The notes: generated by a model not told the origin, from the sequence alone. A stretch of DNA of 64,000 bases from Betaproteobacteria bacterium (GCA_020621405.1 JAHRYN010000002.1:423676-487675), one strand, 5' to 3'; positions 15,484 to 25,431 are shown, counted from the stretch's first letter. Program-made: numbers and translations.

Positions 15484-16356
15484 CTATGTTTTTTTTGGCC
15501 GGTACCAAGCCGCGCGCTGGCCATTCACTTCCCGATACCGAAGCTCGAAAAGGCCGGATTCGTGTACGACCTGCCGCCAACTGCTGCACCCATACTTGGC
15601 CGGTAATTGATCGGGATGCCGTTCTGCAATCCATCGTCCAGCGCTGGCGACCGGCGTCCACTCTTCGACAGCCAACTCATCTGCTGCCTCACGCAATGCG
15701 CGAACAATTCCGGCAGCAGGCCAATCCACCGAGCCATCCGGCGCTATACCGTTGATCACCAGATCACGGAAGGCATCGGACTGGGCAAAGTCAGCCGCCA
15801 AGCGACGGGCCTGATCCATGTGCTCTGCCCAGCCTCGCAGTTGCTCAAAGTGTTGATCGATGCGACTGTAGGCTGCCACCAAGGACTCTTGCGCACCACG
15901 GCATCCGTCCAGATTCCAAAGGTCGTGCTGGTCGATGAAGTGGTGCACCAGGTTGTTTCGCAGTAATACCAGATCTCTCAGATCGTTCTGTGTCCTATCG
16001 AAATCCTCGGCAGACATCTGCAAGCTCATCTTCATCTTGAACGAGATGATGTTGTCGGGCGCATCTGGTTCTGCGACCTCTTCTTGCTCGCCGTTGGTGA
16101 CATACGTTCCGAGCAGCGTGCCAACCAATGTACCCAGCGTCTTGTTTGAGGCATCAGCAATGCGCTCCGCCTGGTTCGATTGGAGGGGTGATCCTGACGC
16201 GGAGATTTCGTGGTGGGCCACGATGGCCTTCATCAGTTGTTCGTACTGCTGCAGACGCAAGAGACAACGGCCCAGCATTCGCTGCACCTCGCGTTGCAAG
16301 GTCTGCAGCTCTTCATCTATGGGTTGGATCGGCAAGCCTGTCATCGAGGGACTCAC
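15484..16356 (-). CDS. OST-HTH/LOTUS-like domain protein
   Basis: 290 aa. The N-terminal 190 residues are helical ('LQREVQRMLGRCLLRLQQYEQLMKAIV', 'LVLLRNNLVHHFIDQHDL'), the latter resembling a HEPN-like RNase helix pair with R-x4-H (RNNLVHH). The C terminus (about 215-290) matches the OST-HTH/LOTUS winged helix: 'WTPVASAGRWIAERHPDQLPAKYG', 'SWRQVVHESGLFELR'. LOTUS domains bind RNA or G-quadruplexes. The start is GTG 16356 (GTGA overlap with the peptidase gene); ATG 16344 is an alternative. It is the third gene of an XRE-ImmA operon. Confidence 0.68.
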   Translation of the reverse strand: MSPSMTGLPIQPIDEELQTLQREVQRMLGRCLLRLQQYEQLMKAIVAHHEISASGSPLQSNQAERIADASNKTLGTLVGTLLGTYVTNGEQEEVAEPDAPDNIISFKMKMSLQMSAEDFDRTQNDLRDLVLLRNNLVHHFIDQHDLWNLDGCRGAQESLVAAYSRIDQHFEQLRGWAEHMDQARRLAADFAQSDAFRDLVINGIAPDGSVDWPAAGIVRALREAADELAVEEWTPVASAGRWIAERHPDQLPAKYGCSSWRQVVHESGLFELRYREVNGQRAAWYRPKKT

Positions 16357-17282
16357 CGAACTGGCAATTGCCCGGTCGAGACGAACTGATCGAAGCTGTC
16401 AAAGCTCTCGCCGTCTTGCCAAGACCGATCCCATGACCGTGGTTCAGCACTTTCCAGCAGCAAAAGGGTGAGGACGCGATCTCCTGTGGTGTAGCTGTGC
16501 TTGAACTCGCGTAACTTCATGTGTGGTGCCTCCTCCGGGCACCAGATCGCGGCAGACATCTCCGTGCCATCCCACTCCTGCTCAACGGTGGAATCAGCAG
16601 CCAGGGTGCCGGGAATTGGTTCCTGCGGATCGTCAGTGCGCCGGATGCGGGCGCGCGTCTTGACCGCGCTGCTGCTGCGCCATTCGTACTTCACGAAGCC
16701 GTTGTCCCAATAGACAAGGATTGCCCGCTGCGTCGTGAATTTGATGAACCGGATGCACAGCGCCTCGAACGACACCTGGAATCGTTTGGCAAGCGCGCTC
16801 AGGACATGCAGGTCGATGCGCTGGTTCGAGATCCACTCGCGCAGCAAGTCGCCAGGCATCAGCAGGTTGCTGGCAAAGTCGTCCGCCTCACGTTCGATGA
16901 CACGGATGGTGTCAGCGCCGGAGTACACGCTTTCCTTGTCGCAGTTGAAACTTTGCCGCTGATCTCGGTGGAGGATGAAGTGGCCCAGCTCGTGGGCGAT
17001 GGTGAAGCGCTGGCGTTCTGGATTGGCCTTGCCGTTATAGAAAATGCCCCACTCGGCCGTGTCCTTTGGGTTGCGCACGAGCATGCCTTCGCAGGCATTG
17101 ACGTCCAGCACCATCGGGGCTTTGATCTCCCGCACCCCTTTGCCGTAAGGCGTCTCCGGAAGCATCTGACGGACGACTTCCAGATCCACAGCATCCGGCA
17201 TGCCGTCTGCGTGCCAGGCCCGCAACCATTTCAAGACGGTGCTGGCTGCGATGGAACCGGTTAGGGGCTGGGATGCGCTCAA
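16353..17282 (-). CDS. ImmA/IrrE-type metallo-endopeptidase
   Basis: 309 aa. Zinc-protease motif HELGH (97-101) in 'FTIAHELGHFILHRD', with the downstream glutamate in 'EREADDFASNLLMPGDLL'. Family members such as ImmA cleave a partner XRE repressor, and an XRE gene lies directly upstream. About 150 C-terminal residues extend beyond the core and are of unknown role. It begins with TTG at 17282, supported by 'aaggcggtccgacaa'; the next in-frame ATG (17201) would remove conserved-looking N-terminal sequence. It overlaps the OST-HTH gene by four bases. Confidence 0.83.
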   Translation of the reverse strand: MSASQPLTGSIAASTVLKWLRAWHADGMPDAVDLEVVRQMLPETPYGKGVREIKAPMVLDVNACEGMLVRNPKDTAEWGIFYNGKANPERQRFTIAHELGHFILHRDQRQSFNCDKESVYSGADTIRVIEREADDFASNLLMPGDLLREWISNQRIDLHVLSALAKRFQVSFEALCIRFIKFTTQRAILVYWDNGFVKYEWRSSSAVKTRARIRRTDDPQEPIPGTLAADSTVEQEWDGTEMSAAIWCPEEAPHMKLREFKHSYTTGDRVLTLLLLESAEPRSWDRSWQDGESFDSFDQFVSTGQLPVR

Positions 17283-17295
17283 TTGTCGGACCGCC

Positions 17296-17625
17296 TTAAC
17301 TCTTGTCAGGGAACATGATTTTGAGGGCCTGACGGTAGCGATCCTTCTCCTCGTCCGTCATTCCGGCGTACTCACGGAAGAAGGCCACATCTTCTGGGCT
17401 GGCTTGGGGAACCTGATCGACGGGCTCCCCCATTACATCCTCCATCGTCACGCCCAGCACCTTGGCTATCGCCTGAATTCGCTCGGCAGAAGGGCGCTGG
17501 CCGTCCTTCATCTCCAGTTCCCATATGTACGCCTTGGTACAGCCGACTTCGTCGGCGACTTGTTGCAAGGTCAATTTCTTCGCCTCGCGTAAGCGTCGCA
17601 GGCGTGCTCCGAACGCTGAAGCCAT
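17296..17625 (-). CDS. XRE-family transcriptional regulator
   Basis: 109 aa. Cro/C1-type HTH at residues 6-62: 'LRRLREAKKLTLQQVADEVGCTKAYIWELE' with 'RPSAERIQAIAKVLGVTMEDV'. The C-terminal tail contains 'AFFREYAGMTDEEKDRYRQALKIMF', typical of repressors paired with ImmA-type proteases. Start at 17625 with 'tacaggagcatcgct' upstream. Divergent from the 411-aa gene; inverted repeats at 17687 and 17755 flank the promoter between them and are candidate operators for this protein. Confidence 0.85.
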   Translation of the reverse strand: MASAFGARLRRLREAKKLTLQQVADEVGCTKAYIWELEMKDGQRPSAERIQAIAKVLGVTMEDVMGEPVDQVPQASPEDVAFFREYAGMTDEEKDRYRQALKIMFPDKS

Positions 17626-17686
17626 AGCGATGCTCCTGTAGGGGAAAACAGTCAGTTAACAAAAACAAGACCGCCAGTATAGCCGT

Positions 17687-17763
17687 GAGATACAAATGAG
17701 GTCTAGATGTGCCGCGTTGATTGACAAGCGGAAATCCGAGGTTCAGAATCGCGCTTGTATCTC
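17687..17763. promoter_or_regulatory. Inverted repeat flanking the divergent promoter
   Basis: GAGATACAA (17687-17695) and TTGTATCTC (17755-17763) are perfect 9-bp inverted arms on either side of the promoter at 17721-17749. Two distant arms on opposite sides of a promoter suit a looping repressor. The nearest candidate is the XRE protein encoded at 17296-17625. Confidence 0.45.
17721..17749 (+). promoter_or_regulatory. Sigma-70-type promoter for the 411-aa/316-aa operon
   Basis: TTGACA (17721-17726), a 17-base spacer, then CAGAAT (17744-17749, 4 of 6 matches to TATAAT). Transcription would start near 17757, inside the right arm of the inverted repeat, leaving a 5' leader of about 110 bases before the ATG at 17870. 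Confidence 0.5.
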
Positions 17764-17869
17764 GCCACTTTACTTGTGCGAGGTGCGTGTTCAGTAACCC
17801 AGTCGCTGGCCAGTGCAGTCCGTACATCGGTCGCAGACCTTCGACGCCGATCCAGAAAGGACGATCAAG

Positions 17870-19105
17870 ATGAAGAAGACCTTTGTCGACGTGATGCTCG
17901 AGCTGCCGGTGGATGCCACGCTGCGCGACTTCTTGACTACCCACAGCCTGCCTGTGCCCGATGGCTTTGCCTGGGATGACACACCGGAGACCAGCCAGTT
18001 CCTGGTCGAAGCGGTCAAGGTCTGGCCCGACATTGCTGCCCGCGACCGGATGACGGCCAACCTCATGGCCAGCGTTCAGTTGGGCGATGCGGCAGGCAAG
18101 CAGGCGATGTTTGAGGCGGCCGTGACCGACGGTGCCGCTTTGGCGGGTTTGACGCTTTGCGCAAGTGACATCCACCGCTCCTTCTGGCTCTACGTCCACC
18201 ACCCGGCGCTGTTCGAGCGCGCCTATGACTTCAGCTTTTGGGAGCAGCATGGGCAGCAGACGCAGCAATACGATCTCGGCTTGAAGCGCCAGCCGAACGG
18301 TTCGGATGCCAATCTGACTGCGTTGCGTCACGCCATCTCGGCCTTCTACAAGCGCGAACTCCAATGTGGTGACGGCAGCGTGGCGCACTTGGTAGAGCGC
18401 AGCCCAGGGGTGTTCCTGTTGTCAGTCCATGTCAAGGACATGGCGATGCTGCGACTGGAGTTCGAGGGCGCAACCCTGAAGCGCAGGGTCGGCAACCCCA
18501 ACATTCACATGGTGCTGGAGTACGCCAAGTCCACCGGTGTCGTGCGCACGCTGGTGCGCGGCGGCGCGAAGTACCAGCAGATGCTGGTCGAGGCCTTCGC
18601 GGAGCATGTGCTGGGCGTGAAAGCGAGCGCTCACAAAATCAAGTCGCCGACGCTGGATTTGTCGATGCTGCGCACCGGATTCGATGTGCCGGAGGTCTTT
18701 GAGGACGGCTTCTCGATGGTTCAGCTGAAGGCACTCACCCTGCTCAGCCCCGACACGGCGCTCAAGATCGAATGCACGGCGATGCAGTCCAGCCAGCAAC
18801 GCTCGGTGCACGATCTGCTGAAGGAGAAGCTGCCTGGACCGCTGGAGGGGCAGTGGGCGGTGACGGCGGCGCAGGTCAATCTCTATTACCCGCCCGAGCC
18901 GGGCAGGACACGCCCCAAGGTGGTCACCATCGAAGTGACCAGCAAAGGGCGGCTGAACCTGCACAAGTTCGACGCCAAGATGCAGGCACAGCTGGAAGGC
19001 TACCTGGTTGCGGTGGGCATCTTGCAGAAGGGCCAGACTCTCAGTGCACAGGAATTGCCGCCGGAGACCGACGCAGTCAGTTCCTCATCGGCCTTCGAGG
19101 ACTGA
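17870..19105 (+). CDS. Unknown protein, first gene of island module
   Basis: 411 aa, not recognised. It is soluble, without signal peptide or membrane segment. The N-terminal half is helical; the middle (about 150-310) mixes strands and helices; the C terminus contains 'KVVTIEVTSKGRLNLHKFDAKMQAQLEGYLVAVGIL', followed by a Ser-rich disordered tail. The start at 17870 has 'cagaaaggacgatcaag' upstream; the earlier methionine at 17813 has none. Three bases separate it from the 316-aa gene. Divergent from an XRE-ImmA operon, so it is probably part of a regulated accessory system. No enzyme motif was identified. Confidence 0.6.
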   Translation: MKKTFVDVMLELPVDATLRDFLTTHSLPVPDGFAWDDTPETSQFLVEAVKVWPDIAARDRMTANLMASVQLGDAAGKQAMFEAAVTDGAALAGLTLCASDIHRSFWLYVHHPALFERAYDFSFWEQHGQQTQQYDLGLKRQPNGSDANLTALRHAISAFYKRELQCGDGSVAHLVERSPGVFLLSVHVKDMAMLRLEFEGATLKRRVGNPNIHMVLEYAKSTGVVRTLVRGGAKYQQMLVEAFAEHVLGVKASAHKIKSPTLDLSMLRTGFDVPEVFEDGFSMVQLKALTLLSPDTALKIECTAMQSSQQRSVHDLLKEKLPGPLEGQWAVTAAQVNLYYPPEPGRTRPKVVTIEVTSKGRLNLHKFDAKMQAQLEGYLVAVGILQKGQTLSAQELPPETDAVSSSSAFED

Positions 19106-19108
19106 CCA

Positions 19109-20059
19109 ATGGCGACGCACGATGCCTGGGCCCTGGTTTGCCGCCTGTTCGCGGGCGGCACGCCGGTGCTGCGTTCCACGCTGTCGCCACGAGAGGTATC
19201 GGCTTTGCCTGTGCTCGGCAAAGCGGTCAGGCCAACAATGTTGGATCAGTCTTTTGTGCTCTGCCCGCACTGCCAGCAGCACCGGGCTCAGGTCTGGAGT
19301 GATGGTCGGGGCGGCCGGATCTGCCGGTGCCCGGATTGTGGCCAGGTGCCCGTTGAAGCAATCGACGGTGCGGCGTTGGCCCTGGATGAAGACTGGCTGC
19401 GGCAGAAAATGCGCCTCGCCCTCGACATCGAGAGCCGCGACGACATCGATGACTTGGGCGACGGAGCCTGGCGAATCGGTGATGCCCGCCGTTCTCCAGT
19501 GTTGCTGGCCCGAGATCTGACACGAGTGCTGCATGAGCCGAACTTGCTGGATCGTGTGCGCGTGGTGGGCAGCAGTATCCGGGTCATCACTCCCAGGCCG
19601 CGCACGACTCGCGGATCGCCCTTCGGCTCGGGTGTGGAATGGCTGGCGCTGGAAGAACGATTCACGTTCTATGGCGGCGGGATCTCGTTCATCCCTTCGG
19701 CACAGTCTGCAGCGCCAGCAGTGGCCGATCCGGCCGCACCTGTGAAGGGGCCATTCTCGACGGACTTCAAGTGGGCGACGCTGCCGGACGTGCAGGCCAC
19801 GCCGATCCGGTTCACCGATGGTCAGGCCAAGGTGTTCGAAGCGCTGTGGTCGTTCAAGGGAGCCGAGGTGGACGGAGAAAGGATCATGCAGCGCGCTGGC
19901 CAAAAGAGCGACAAGCCGATTGACCTGTTCAAGATCAAGTCGAAGAACAAGGGCAAGCCGGAGCACGAGGCGCGGCTGGCGGCCTACGGAGCACTCGTTG
20001 TCACGCAGCAGCGCGCAGGCTTGTATTCCATGCCTTGCGCGGCGGCTGTGTTGGCGTGA
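19109..20059 (+). CDS. Unknown zinc-ribbon protein, second gene of module
   Basis: 316 aa, not recognised as a whole. Residues 52-77 form a zinc ribbon: 'CPHCQQHRAQVW' then 'RICRCPDCGQVP'. The C-terminal 100 residues ('FTDGQAKVFEALWSFKGAEVDGERIMQRAG') read like a winged helix, so nucleic-acid binding is likely. The ATG at 19109 follows 'tcgaggactgacc', three bases after the stop of the 411-aa gene, and the two are surely co-transcribed. It is the last gene before the tRNA. A role in defence or element maintenance is only inferred from position. Confidence 0.6.
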   Translation: MATHDAWALVCRLFAGGTPVLRSTLSPREVSALPVLGKAVRPTMLDQSFVLCPHCQQHRAQVWSDGRGGRICRCPDCGQVPVEAIDGAALALDEDWLRQKMRLALDIESRDDIDDLGDGAWRIGDARRSPVLLARDLTRVLHEPNLLDRVRVVGSSIRVITPRPRTTRGSPFGSGVEWLALEERFTFYGGGISFIPSAQSAAPAVADPAAPVKGPFSTDFKWATLPDVQATPIRFTDGQAKVFEALWSFKGAEVDGERIMQRAGQKSDKPIDLFKIKSKNKGKPEHEARLAAYGALVVTQQRAGLYSMPCAAAVLA

Positions 20060-20284
20060 TGGATTGCTACTCCAAGCCCACCCGACAACGAATGGCAATG
20101 GCACGCGTGCAAATCATGGTCGCAAAAGGCCATGTGCGTGTGCCACGGCGAAGAAGTTAGCGCCGATTTCGAGAGAAGAGAGGGCGGAACGGAGGGCAAC
20201 CGGGGATTTTCCTGCCAGGCCACAGGAGCCGGGTCGCACACGCAGAATGTGCGGGAACCCCGCGTGTCATGCGGGAAGCACAAA

Positions 20285-20314
20285 TGAAAACGCCCAACTG
20301 AGAACAGTTGGGCG
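20285..20314 (-). terminator. Intrinsic terminator of tRNA-Phe
   Basis: On the minus strand the 10-bp stem GCGCCCAACTG/CAGTTGGGCG with a TTCT loop is followed by TTTTC. It begins nine bases past the CCA end of the tRNA and terminates it. Confidence 0.8.
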
Positions 20315-20322
20315 CTGAATTT

Positions 20323-20398
<76 letters not shown>

Positions 20399-20454
20399 AC
20401 GCGAGGCCGCGATATTAATGCCTGGGGCGGCACCTGTCAAAGGAAATGGGCATG

Positions 20455-20778
20455 TCACGTGCCCGGCGTCACGGCCAGTCCGAACACCAGGTAGATCTTC
20501 GCGGCGATCAGCAGCAATTCGATCAGCAGCAGCCAGAACGCGGCAACCAGCGGGATCCGGCGGTCGGACACCAGCGAAGGCGTGATCCGGCGGCACATGC
20601 GGATCACGCGCGCACCGACAATGTTGAATGCGCCATAGACCGGATTCGTGTGGCGGCTGCGACCGGCCAGCAGCCACAGCGCGGCCTGGCCGATCAGCGT
20701 CAGCATCACGAGTTCGTTGAGTCCCTTAAGCAGCACAACCACCTTGAGGGCCAGTTCGGGTGCGTCCAAGCCGGGCAT
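20455..20778 (-). CDS. Small membrane protein
   Basis: 107 aa, not recognised. Two long hydrophobic stretches: residues about 9-38 ('VVVLLKGLNELVMLTLIGQA') and 75-103 ('IPLVAAFWLLLIELLLIAAK'), separated by a basic cytoplasmic segment, so an inner-membrane protein with two or three spans. It lies one base past the stop of the histidine kinase gene and is probably co-transcribed with it. The start at 20778 is the only methionine before the hydrophobic region. Function unknown. Confidence 0.6.
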   Translation of the reverse strand: MPGLDAPELALKVVVLLKGLNELVMLTLIGQAALWLLAGRSRHTNPVYGAFNIVGARVIRMCRRITPSLVSDRRIPLVAAFWLLLIELLLIAAKIYLVFGLAVTPGT

Positions 20779-20779
20779 C

Positions 20780-22282
20780 CTAGGTATCGAGGCCGTTGCC
20801 GTCGGATGACCAGTCGGGCGCCACGGAAACCGGCGGCGTGCCGGCCATCACGCGAGGAAATGACACGCGGACGATCAGGCCCGAGGCACCATGCGCGTCG
20901 AGCAGCTCGACGTCGGCGCGGTGCAGTTCGGCGATCTCGCGCACGATGGGCAGCCCCAGTCCCGACCCCTCTGCCTGCGAGCCAAGCACGCGGTAGAAGC
21001 GTTCGAACACACGCTGCCGGTCTTCAGGCGGCACGCCCGGTCCGGAGTCCTCGACTTCGAACACGGCTCGGATGTCGGCGATCAGACGCACAGTCACGAC
21101 GCCACCTACCGGCGTGTACTTGATCGCGTTGTCGATCAGGTTATTGAACATTTCGGTCAGCAGCACCGGATTGCCATCGACGTGGAGCGGCACGTGGGCG
21201 CGCTCGAAGCCGATGTCGATGCGGCGCCTGCGCGCGGCAGGCACCCATTCCGCGATCTGGCTTTCGACCAGCGCATTCAGTTCGAGCCGCTCGACCGCAT
21301 GGATCTTTTCGGTACTGGCTTCGGCGCGCGCCAGTGCCAGCAGCTGGTTGATCAGATGGGCCGAGCGCGTGGCACTGGCAAAGATGTGCTCCATGCAGGC
21401 GCGGATCTGCGCCGGATCGTGCTCCAGCAGTGCCAGTTCGGCCTGGCTTTTGAGGCCGGTCAGCGGCGTGCGCATCTGGTGCGCCGCATCGGCGATGAAG
21501 CGTTGTTGGGCGACCAGATTGGTTTCCAGGCGCAGCATCATGTCGTTGAGTGCATTGATCAGCGGACGCAGCTCTTCCGGCGTGCGCCGGATGTCGATCG
21601 GCGACAGGTCGGTCGGCCGGCGCTTCTCGATCACCTGCTGCAGGCGGTTCAGCGGCCGGAGGCCGCGCGCCAGGCCGAAGTACACCAGCACAACGGCCAG
21701 CGGAATGATGACGAACTGCGGCAGCAGCACGCCGGACAGGATGCGCGAGGTCAGCGCCTCGCGTTTGTTCAGGGTTTCCGCCACCTGCACCGTCACGTAG
21801 GAGCCGGGAATGGTGGTGACCGGCTGGAACATGTAGCCGATGCGCACGTCCTCGTTGTTTACGCGGCCGGCGCGAAAGTACAGCTCGCCGGGCTTCCACG
21901 GCTTGTCGTCGGGCACATCGGGGACTTCGGTGTCGCCAGCCAGCAGTTCTCCGCCGCCACCCAGCACCTGGTAATAGATGATGTCCTCGCCGTCGATGTG
22001 GAACAGGTCGCGCATCTGCGGCGGCTTGACGAAAATGGCGCCGACCGGCGTGAAGCGGACCTGGCGGCTCAGTTCATAGACGCTGTCGCCCAGCACCTTG
22101 TCGTAGGGCGCATGCGCGATGTCGTCGGCGACACTGTGGATGATGGCGATGCTGATCGGCCACACGAACATCAGCGGCGCCAGCATCCAGTCGAGGATTT
22201 CTCCGAACAGCGAGTTGTGCTCGACCTTGGCCCTCTCTTCGGCGATCCTGCGGCGCTGCTTCAGCTTCTCACGCGATGGCAT
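20780..22282 (-). CDS. TctE/QseC-type sensor histidine kinase
   Basis: 500 aa inner-membrane kinase: TM1 about residues 30-50, a periplasmic 2CSK_N-like sensor region to about 180, TM2 about 183-205, HAMP, then HisKA with phospho-acceptor H268 in 'ADAAHQMRTPLTGL' and an ATPase domain ('NNLIDNAIKYTP', 'VEDSGPGVPPEDR', 'GSGLGLPIV'). The signal sensed is unknown; relatives respond to tricarboxylates, metals or antimicrobial peptides. The start overlaps the response regulator stop by 14 bases, so the pair is one unit. Confidence 0.88.
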   Translation of the reverse strand: MPSREKLKQRRRIAEERAKVEHNSLFGEILDWMLAPLMFVWPISIAIIHSVADDIAHAPYDKVLGDSVYELSRQVRFTPVGAIFVKPPQMRDLFHIDGEDIIYYQVLGGGGELLAGDTEVPDVPDDKPWKPGELYFRAGRVNNEDVRIGYMFQPVTTIPGSYVTVQVAETLNKREALTSRILSGVLLPQFVIIPLAVVLVYFGLARGLRPLNRLQQVIEKRRPTDLSPIDIRRTPEELRPLINALNDMMLRLETNLVAQQRFIADAAHQMRTPLTGLKSQAELALLEHDPAQIRACMEHIFASATRSAHLINQLLALARAEASTEKIHAVERLELNALVESQIAEWVPAARRRRIDIGFERAHVPLHVDGNPVLLTEMFNNLIDNAIKYTPVGGVVTVRLIADIRAVFEVEDSGPGVPPEDRQRVFERFYRVLGSQAEGSGLGLPIVREIAELHRADVELLDAHGASGLIVRVSFPRVMAGTPPVSVAPDWSSDGNGLDT

Positions 22283-22943
22283 CCGGCCGTTCCAGGCAGT
22301 ACCCGAGACCGCGCAGGGTGACGATGCGCAGGCCGCTGTGCTCTATCTTCTTGCGCAGACGGTGCACATAGACCTCGATCGCATTGTTGCTGACTTCCTC
22401 GCCCCAGCCGCACAGGTGGTCGACCAGCTGTTCCTTGTTGACCAGCCGCCCGGCGCGCAGCAGCAGCACCTCAAGCAATGCCGTCTCGCGCGCCGACAGT
22501 TCGATGGTCTGGCCATTGACCGTGGCCACGTGGTCCGCCTGATCGTAGGACAGCGGCCCGATCTCGATGCGCGTGGGCATGCCGGTGCCGCGCCGCGTCA
22601 GCGCGCGCACGCGCGCCTCCAGTTCGGGCAGCGCGAACGGCTTGCACATGTAGTCGTCGGCGCCGGCGTCCAGCCCGCGCACCCGCTCTTCTATGCCGTC
22701 CTGCGCGGTAAGGATCAGAATCGGTGCGACGCACTTGCGCGCACGCATGCGCCTGATCACCTCGATGCCGGACAGCCGCGGCAAGCCCAGGTCGATGATC
22801 GCGAGATCGAAGGCCTGTCCGTGCAGCACCGCATCCGCCTCGCTGCCGCTGGCCACGCTGTCGACCGCATAGCCGGCGCGGCGCAGCGCACGCACCACGG
22901 CGTCTGAGATGACCGGATCGTCCTCGGCAAGCAGGATATGCAT
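22269..22943 (-). CDS. TctD/QseB-type response regulator
   Basis: 224 aa. Receiver domain with acidic pocket D8/D9 and phospho-acceptor D51 in 'AIIDLGLPRLSGIE', the switch Lys in 'MCKPFALPELEARVRAL', and an OmpR-type winged helix ('LSARETALLEVLLLRAGRLVNKEQL', 'EVYVHRLRKKIE'). It is the partner of the overlapping kinase. Upstream at 23025-23041 lies a CTTACA-N5-CTTACA repeat of the kind OmpR/PmrA-type regulators bind, suggesting autoregulation. Start at 22943; a second ATG is not available closer to the receiver domain. Confidence 0.9.
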   Translation of the reverse strand: MHILLAEDDPVISDAVVRALRRAGYAVDSVASGSEADAVLHGQAFDLAIIDLGLPRLSGIEVIRRMRARKCVAPILILTAQDGIEERVRGLDAGADDYMCKPFALPELEARVRALTRRGTGMPTRIEIGPLSYDQADHVATVNGQTIELSARETALLEVLLLRAGRLVNKEQLVDHLCGWGEEVSNNAIEVYVHRLRKKIEHSGLRIVTLRGLGYCLERPDAIA

Positions 22944-22996
22944 GGCATGTACGGCCGGGTGGCCGCCTCCTCGATGAACGTCTGTTGCGCCCGTAG

Positions 22997-23016
22997 CGGG
23001 TGACGGTCGTCACCCG
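22997..23016. promoter_or_regulatory. 9-bp perfect palindrome upstream of response regulator
   Basis: CGGGTGACG-gt-CGTCACCCG lies 54-73 bases upstream of the response regulator start and just downstream of the CTTACA repeats in the direction of transcription. It could be an operator or a leader hairpin. Confidence 0.4.
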
Positions 23017-23024
23017 GCGCCAAG

Positions 23025-23041
23025 TGTAAGGGAGATGTAAG
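23025..23041 (-). promoter_or_regulatory. CTTACA-N5-CTTACA direct repeat (regulator box)
   Basis: Two identical hexamers spaced by TCTCC on the minus strand, 82-98 bases upstream of the response regulator gene. Spacing and orientation match PmrA/QseB-type boxes (two TTAA-like hexamers, N5), so autoregulation by this regulator is likely. Confidence 0.5.
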
Positions 23042-23251
23042 CGCTCAAGAATAACCTGATCCGGCTGTTCTTCTTCCTTTGGTCATCGGGAGCCAGGCCG
23101 GCCAATGCCGGCGCCGGCTCCGGGGGGCGTCCTTACCCTGCACTGGACACCCCCCGCCATCTTTTCCCCCTGGTGCCGCCCACGCCCGTTCTTCGTCCGG
23201 ACCAGGCGCCGCACGCTCGAAGAAAACGTCCCGCGGCAGATACGACAGCCG

Positions 23252-23279
23252 AAAAAAAACCCGCTTGCGCGGGTTTTTT
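23252..23279 (-). terminator. Terminator of groL
   Basis: A-run, CCCGC-ttg-CGCGGG hairpin and T-run: symmetric, so it works for both strands. It lies 46 bases past the groL stop and also closes the interval toward the two-component operon. Confidence 0.85.
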
Positions 23280-23324
23280 CTGGAAGCACCGGGTGCGGCC
23301 GCCTTGCGACGGCCGCCACGGACA

Positions 23325-24974
<1,650 letters not shown>

Positions 24975-25002
24975 TTAACGATTGAATGAGGCAGGGAGGC
25001 GA

Positions 25003-25293
25003 TCAGGCCTCGACCACGCCCATGATGTCTTCTTCGCGCATGACCAGCAGCTCTTCGCCATCGACCTTGACGGTCTGGCCCGAGTACTTGCCGAACAGCA
25101 CGCGATCACCGGCCTTCACGGCCAGCGGGCGAACCTTGCCGTCTTCCAGGATCTTGCCGGTGCCGACGGCGATGATCTCGCCCTGATCCGGCTTTTCAGC
25201 GGCGGAATCGGGAATCACGATGCCGGAAGCAGTCTTGCGCTCTTCTTCCAGACGCTTGACCAGTACGCGGTCGTGCAAGGGACGGATTTTCAT
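25003..25293 (-). CDS. groES: Co-chaperonin GroES
   Basis: 96 aa, full length. '[21 protein letters not shown]' start, mobile loop '[21 protein letters not shown]', and the C-terminal '[21 protein letters not shown]'. It caps the GroEL ring. Start at 25293 with 'caaggagtcattgc' upstream; the longer frame to 25383 runs through the CIRCE leader. First gene of the groESL operon. Confidence 0.97.
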   Translation of the reverse strand: MKIRPLHDRVLVKRLEEERKTASGIVIPDSAAEKPDQGEIIAVGTGKILEDGKVRPLAVKAGDRVLFGKYSGQTVKVDGEELLVMREEDIMGVVEA

Positions 25294-25376
25294 GCAATGA
25301 CTCCTTGAGAATTGAAAGTGCGAATCGAATCGCGACGTTGAAAATGTTCGGGCGGTACGACACAGCACTCGCTGTG

Positions 25377-25403
25377 TTAGCACTCACTGCCAACGAGTGC
25401 TAA
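25377..25403. promoter_or_regulatory. CIRCE operator (HrcA site)
   Basis: TTAGCACTC-N9-GAGTGCTAA, a perfect match to the CIRCE consensus, 84-110 bases upstream of groES. It implies HrcA repression of groESL. The -10 box of the groE promoter abuts its upstream arm. Confidence 0.97.
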
Positions 25404-25431
25404 TAATAGTGGCGCCCTGTTGCGATTTCAA
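25403..25431 (-). promoter_or_regulatory. groESL promoter
   Basis: On the minus strand: TTGAAA (25426-25431), 17 bases, TATTAT (25403-25408). The -35 extends to CTTGAAA, the sigma-32 form, so both sigma-70 and sigma-32 recognition are possible. The transcription start falls inside CIRCE, and HrcA binding would block it directly. Confidence 0.7.

Noticed and set aside
20891-22321. 476-codon plus-strand frame opposite the sensor kinase
   Set aside because: Antisense to a clear histidine kinase; composition rich in Arg/Gln/His as expected for a codon-bias shadow.
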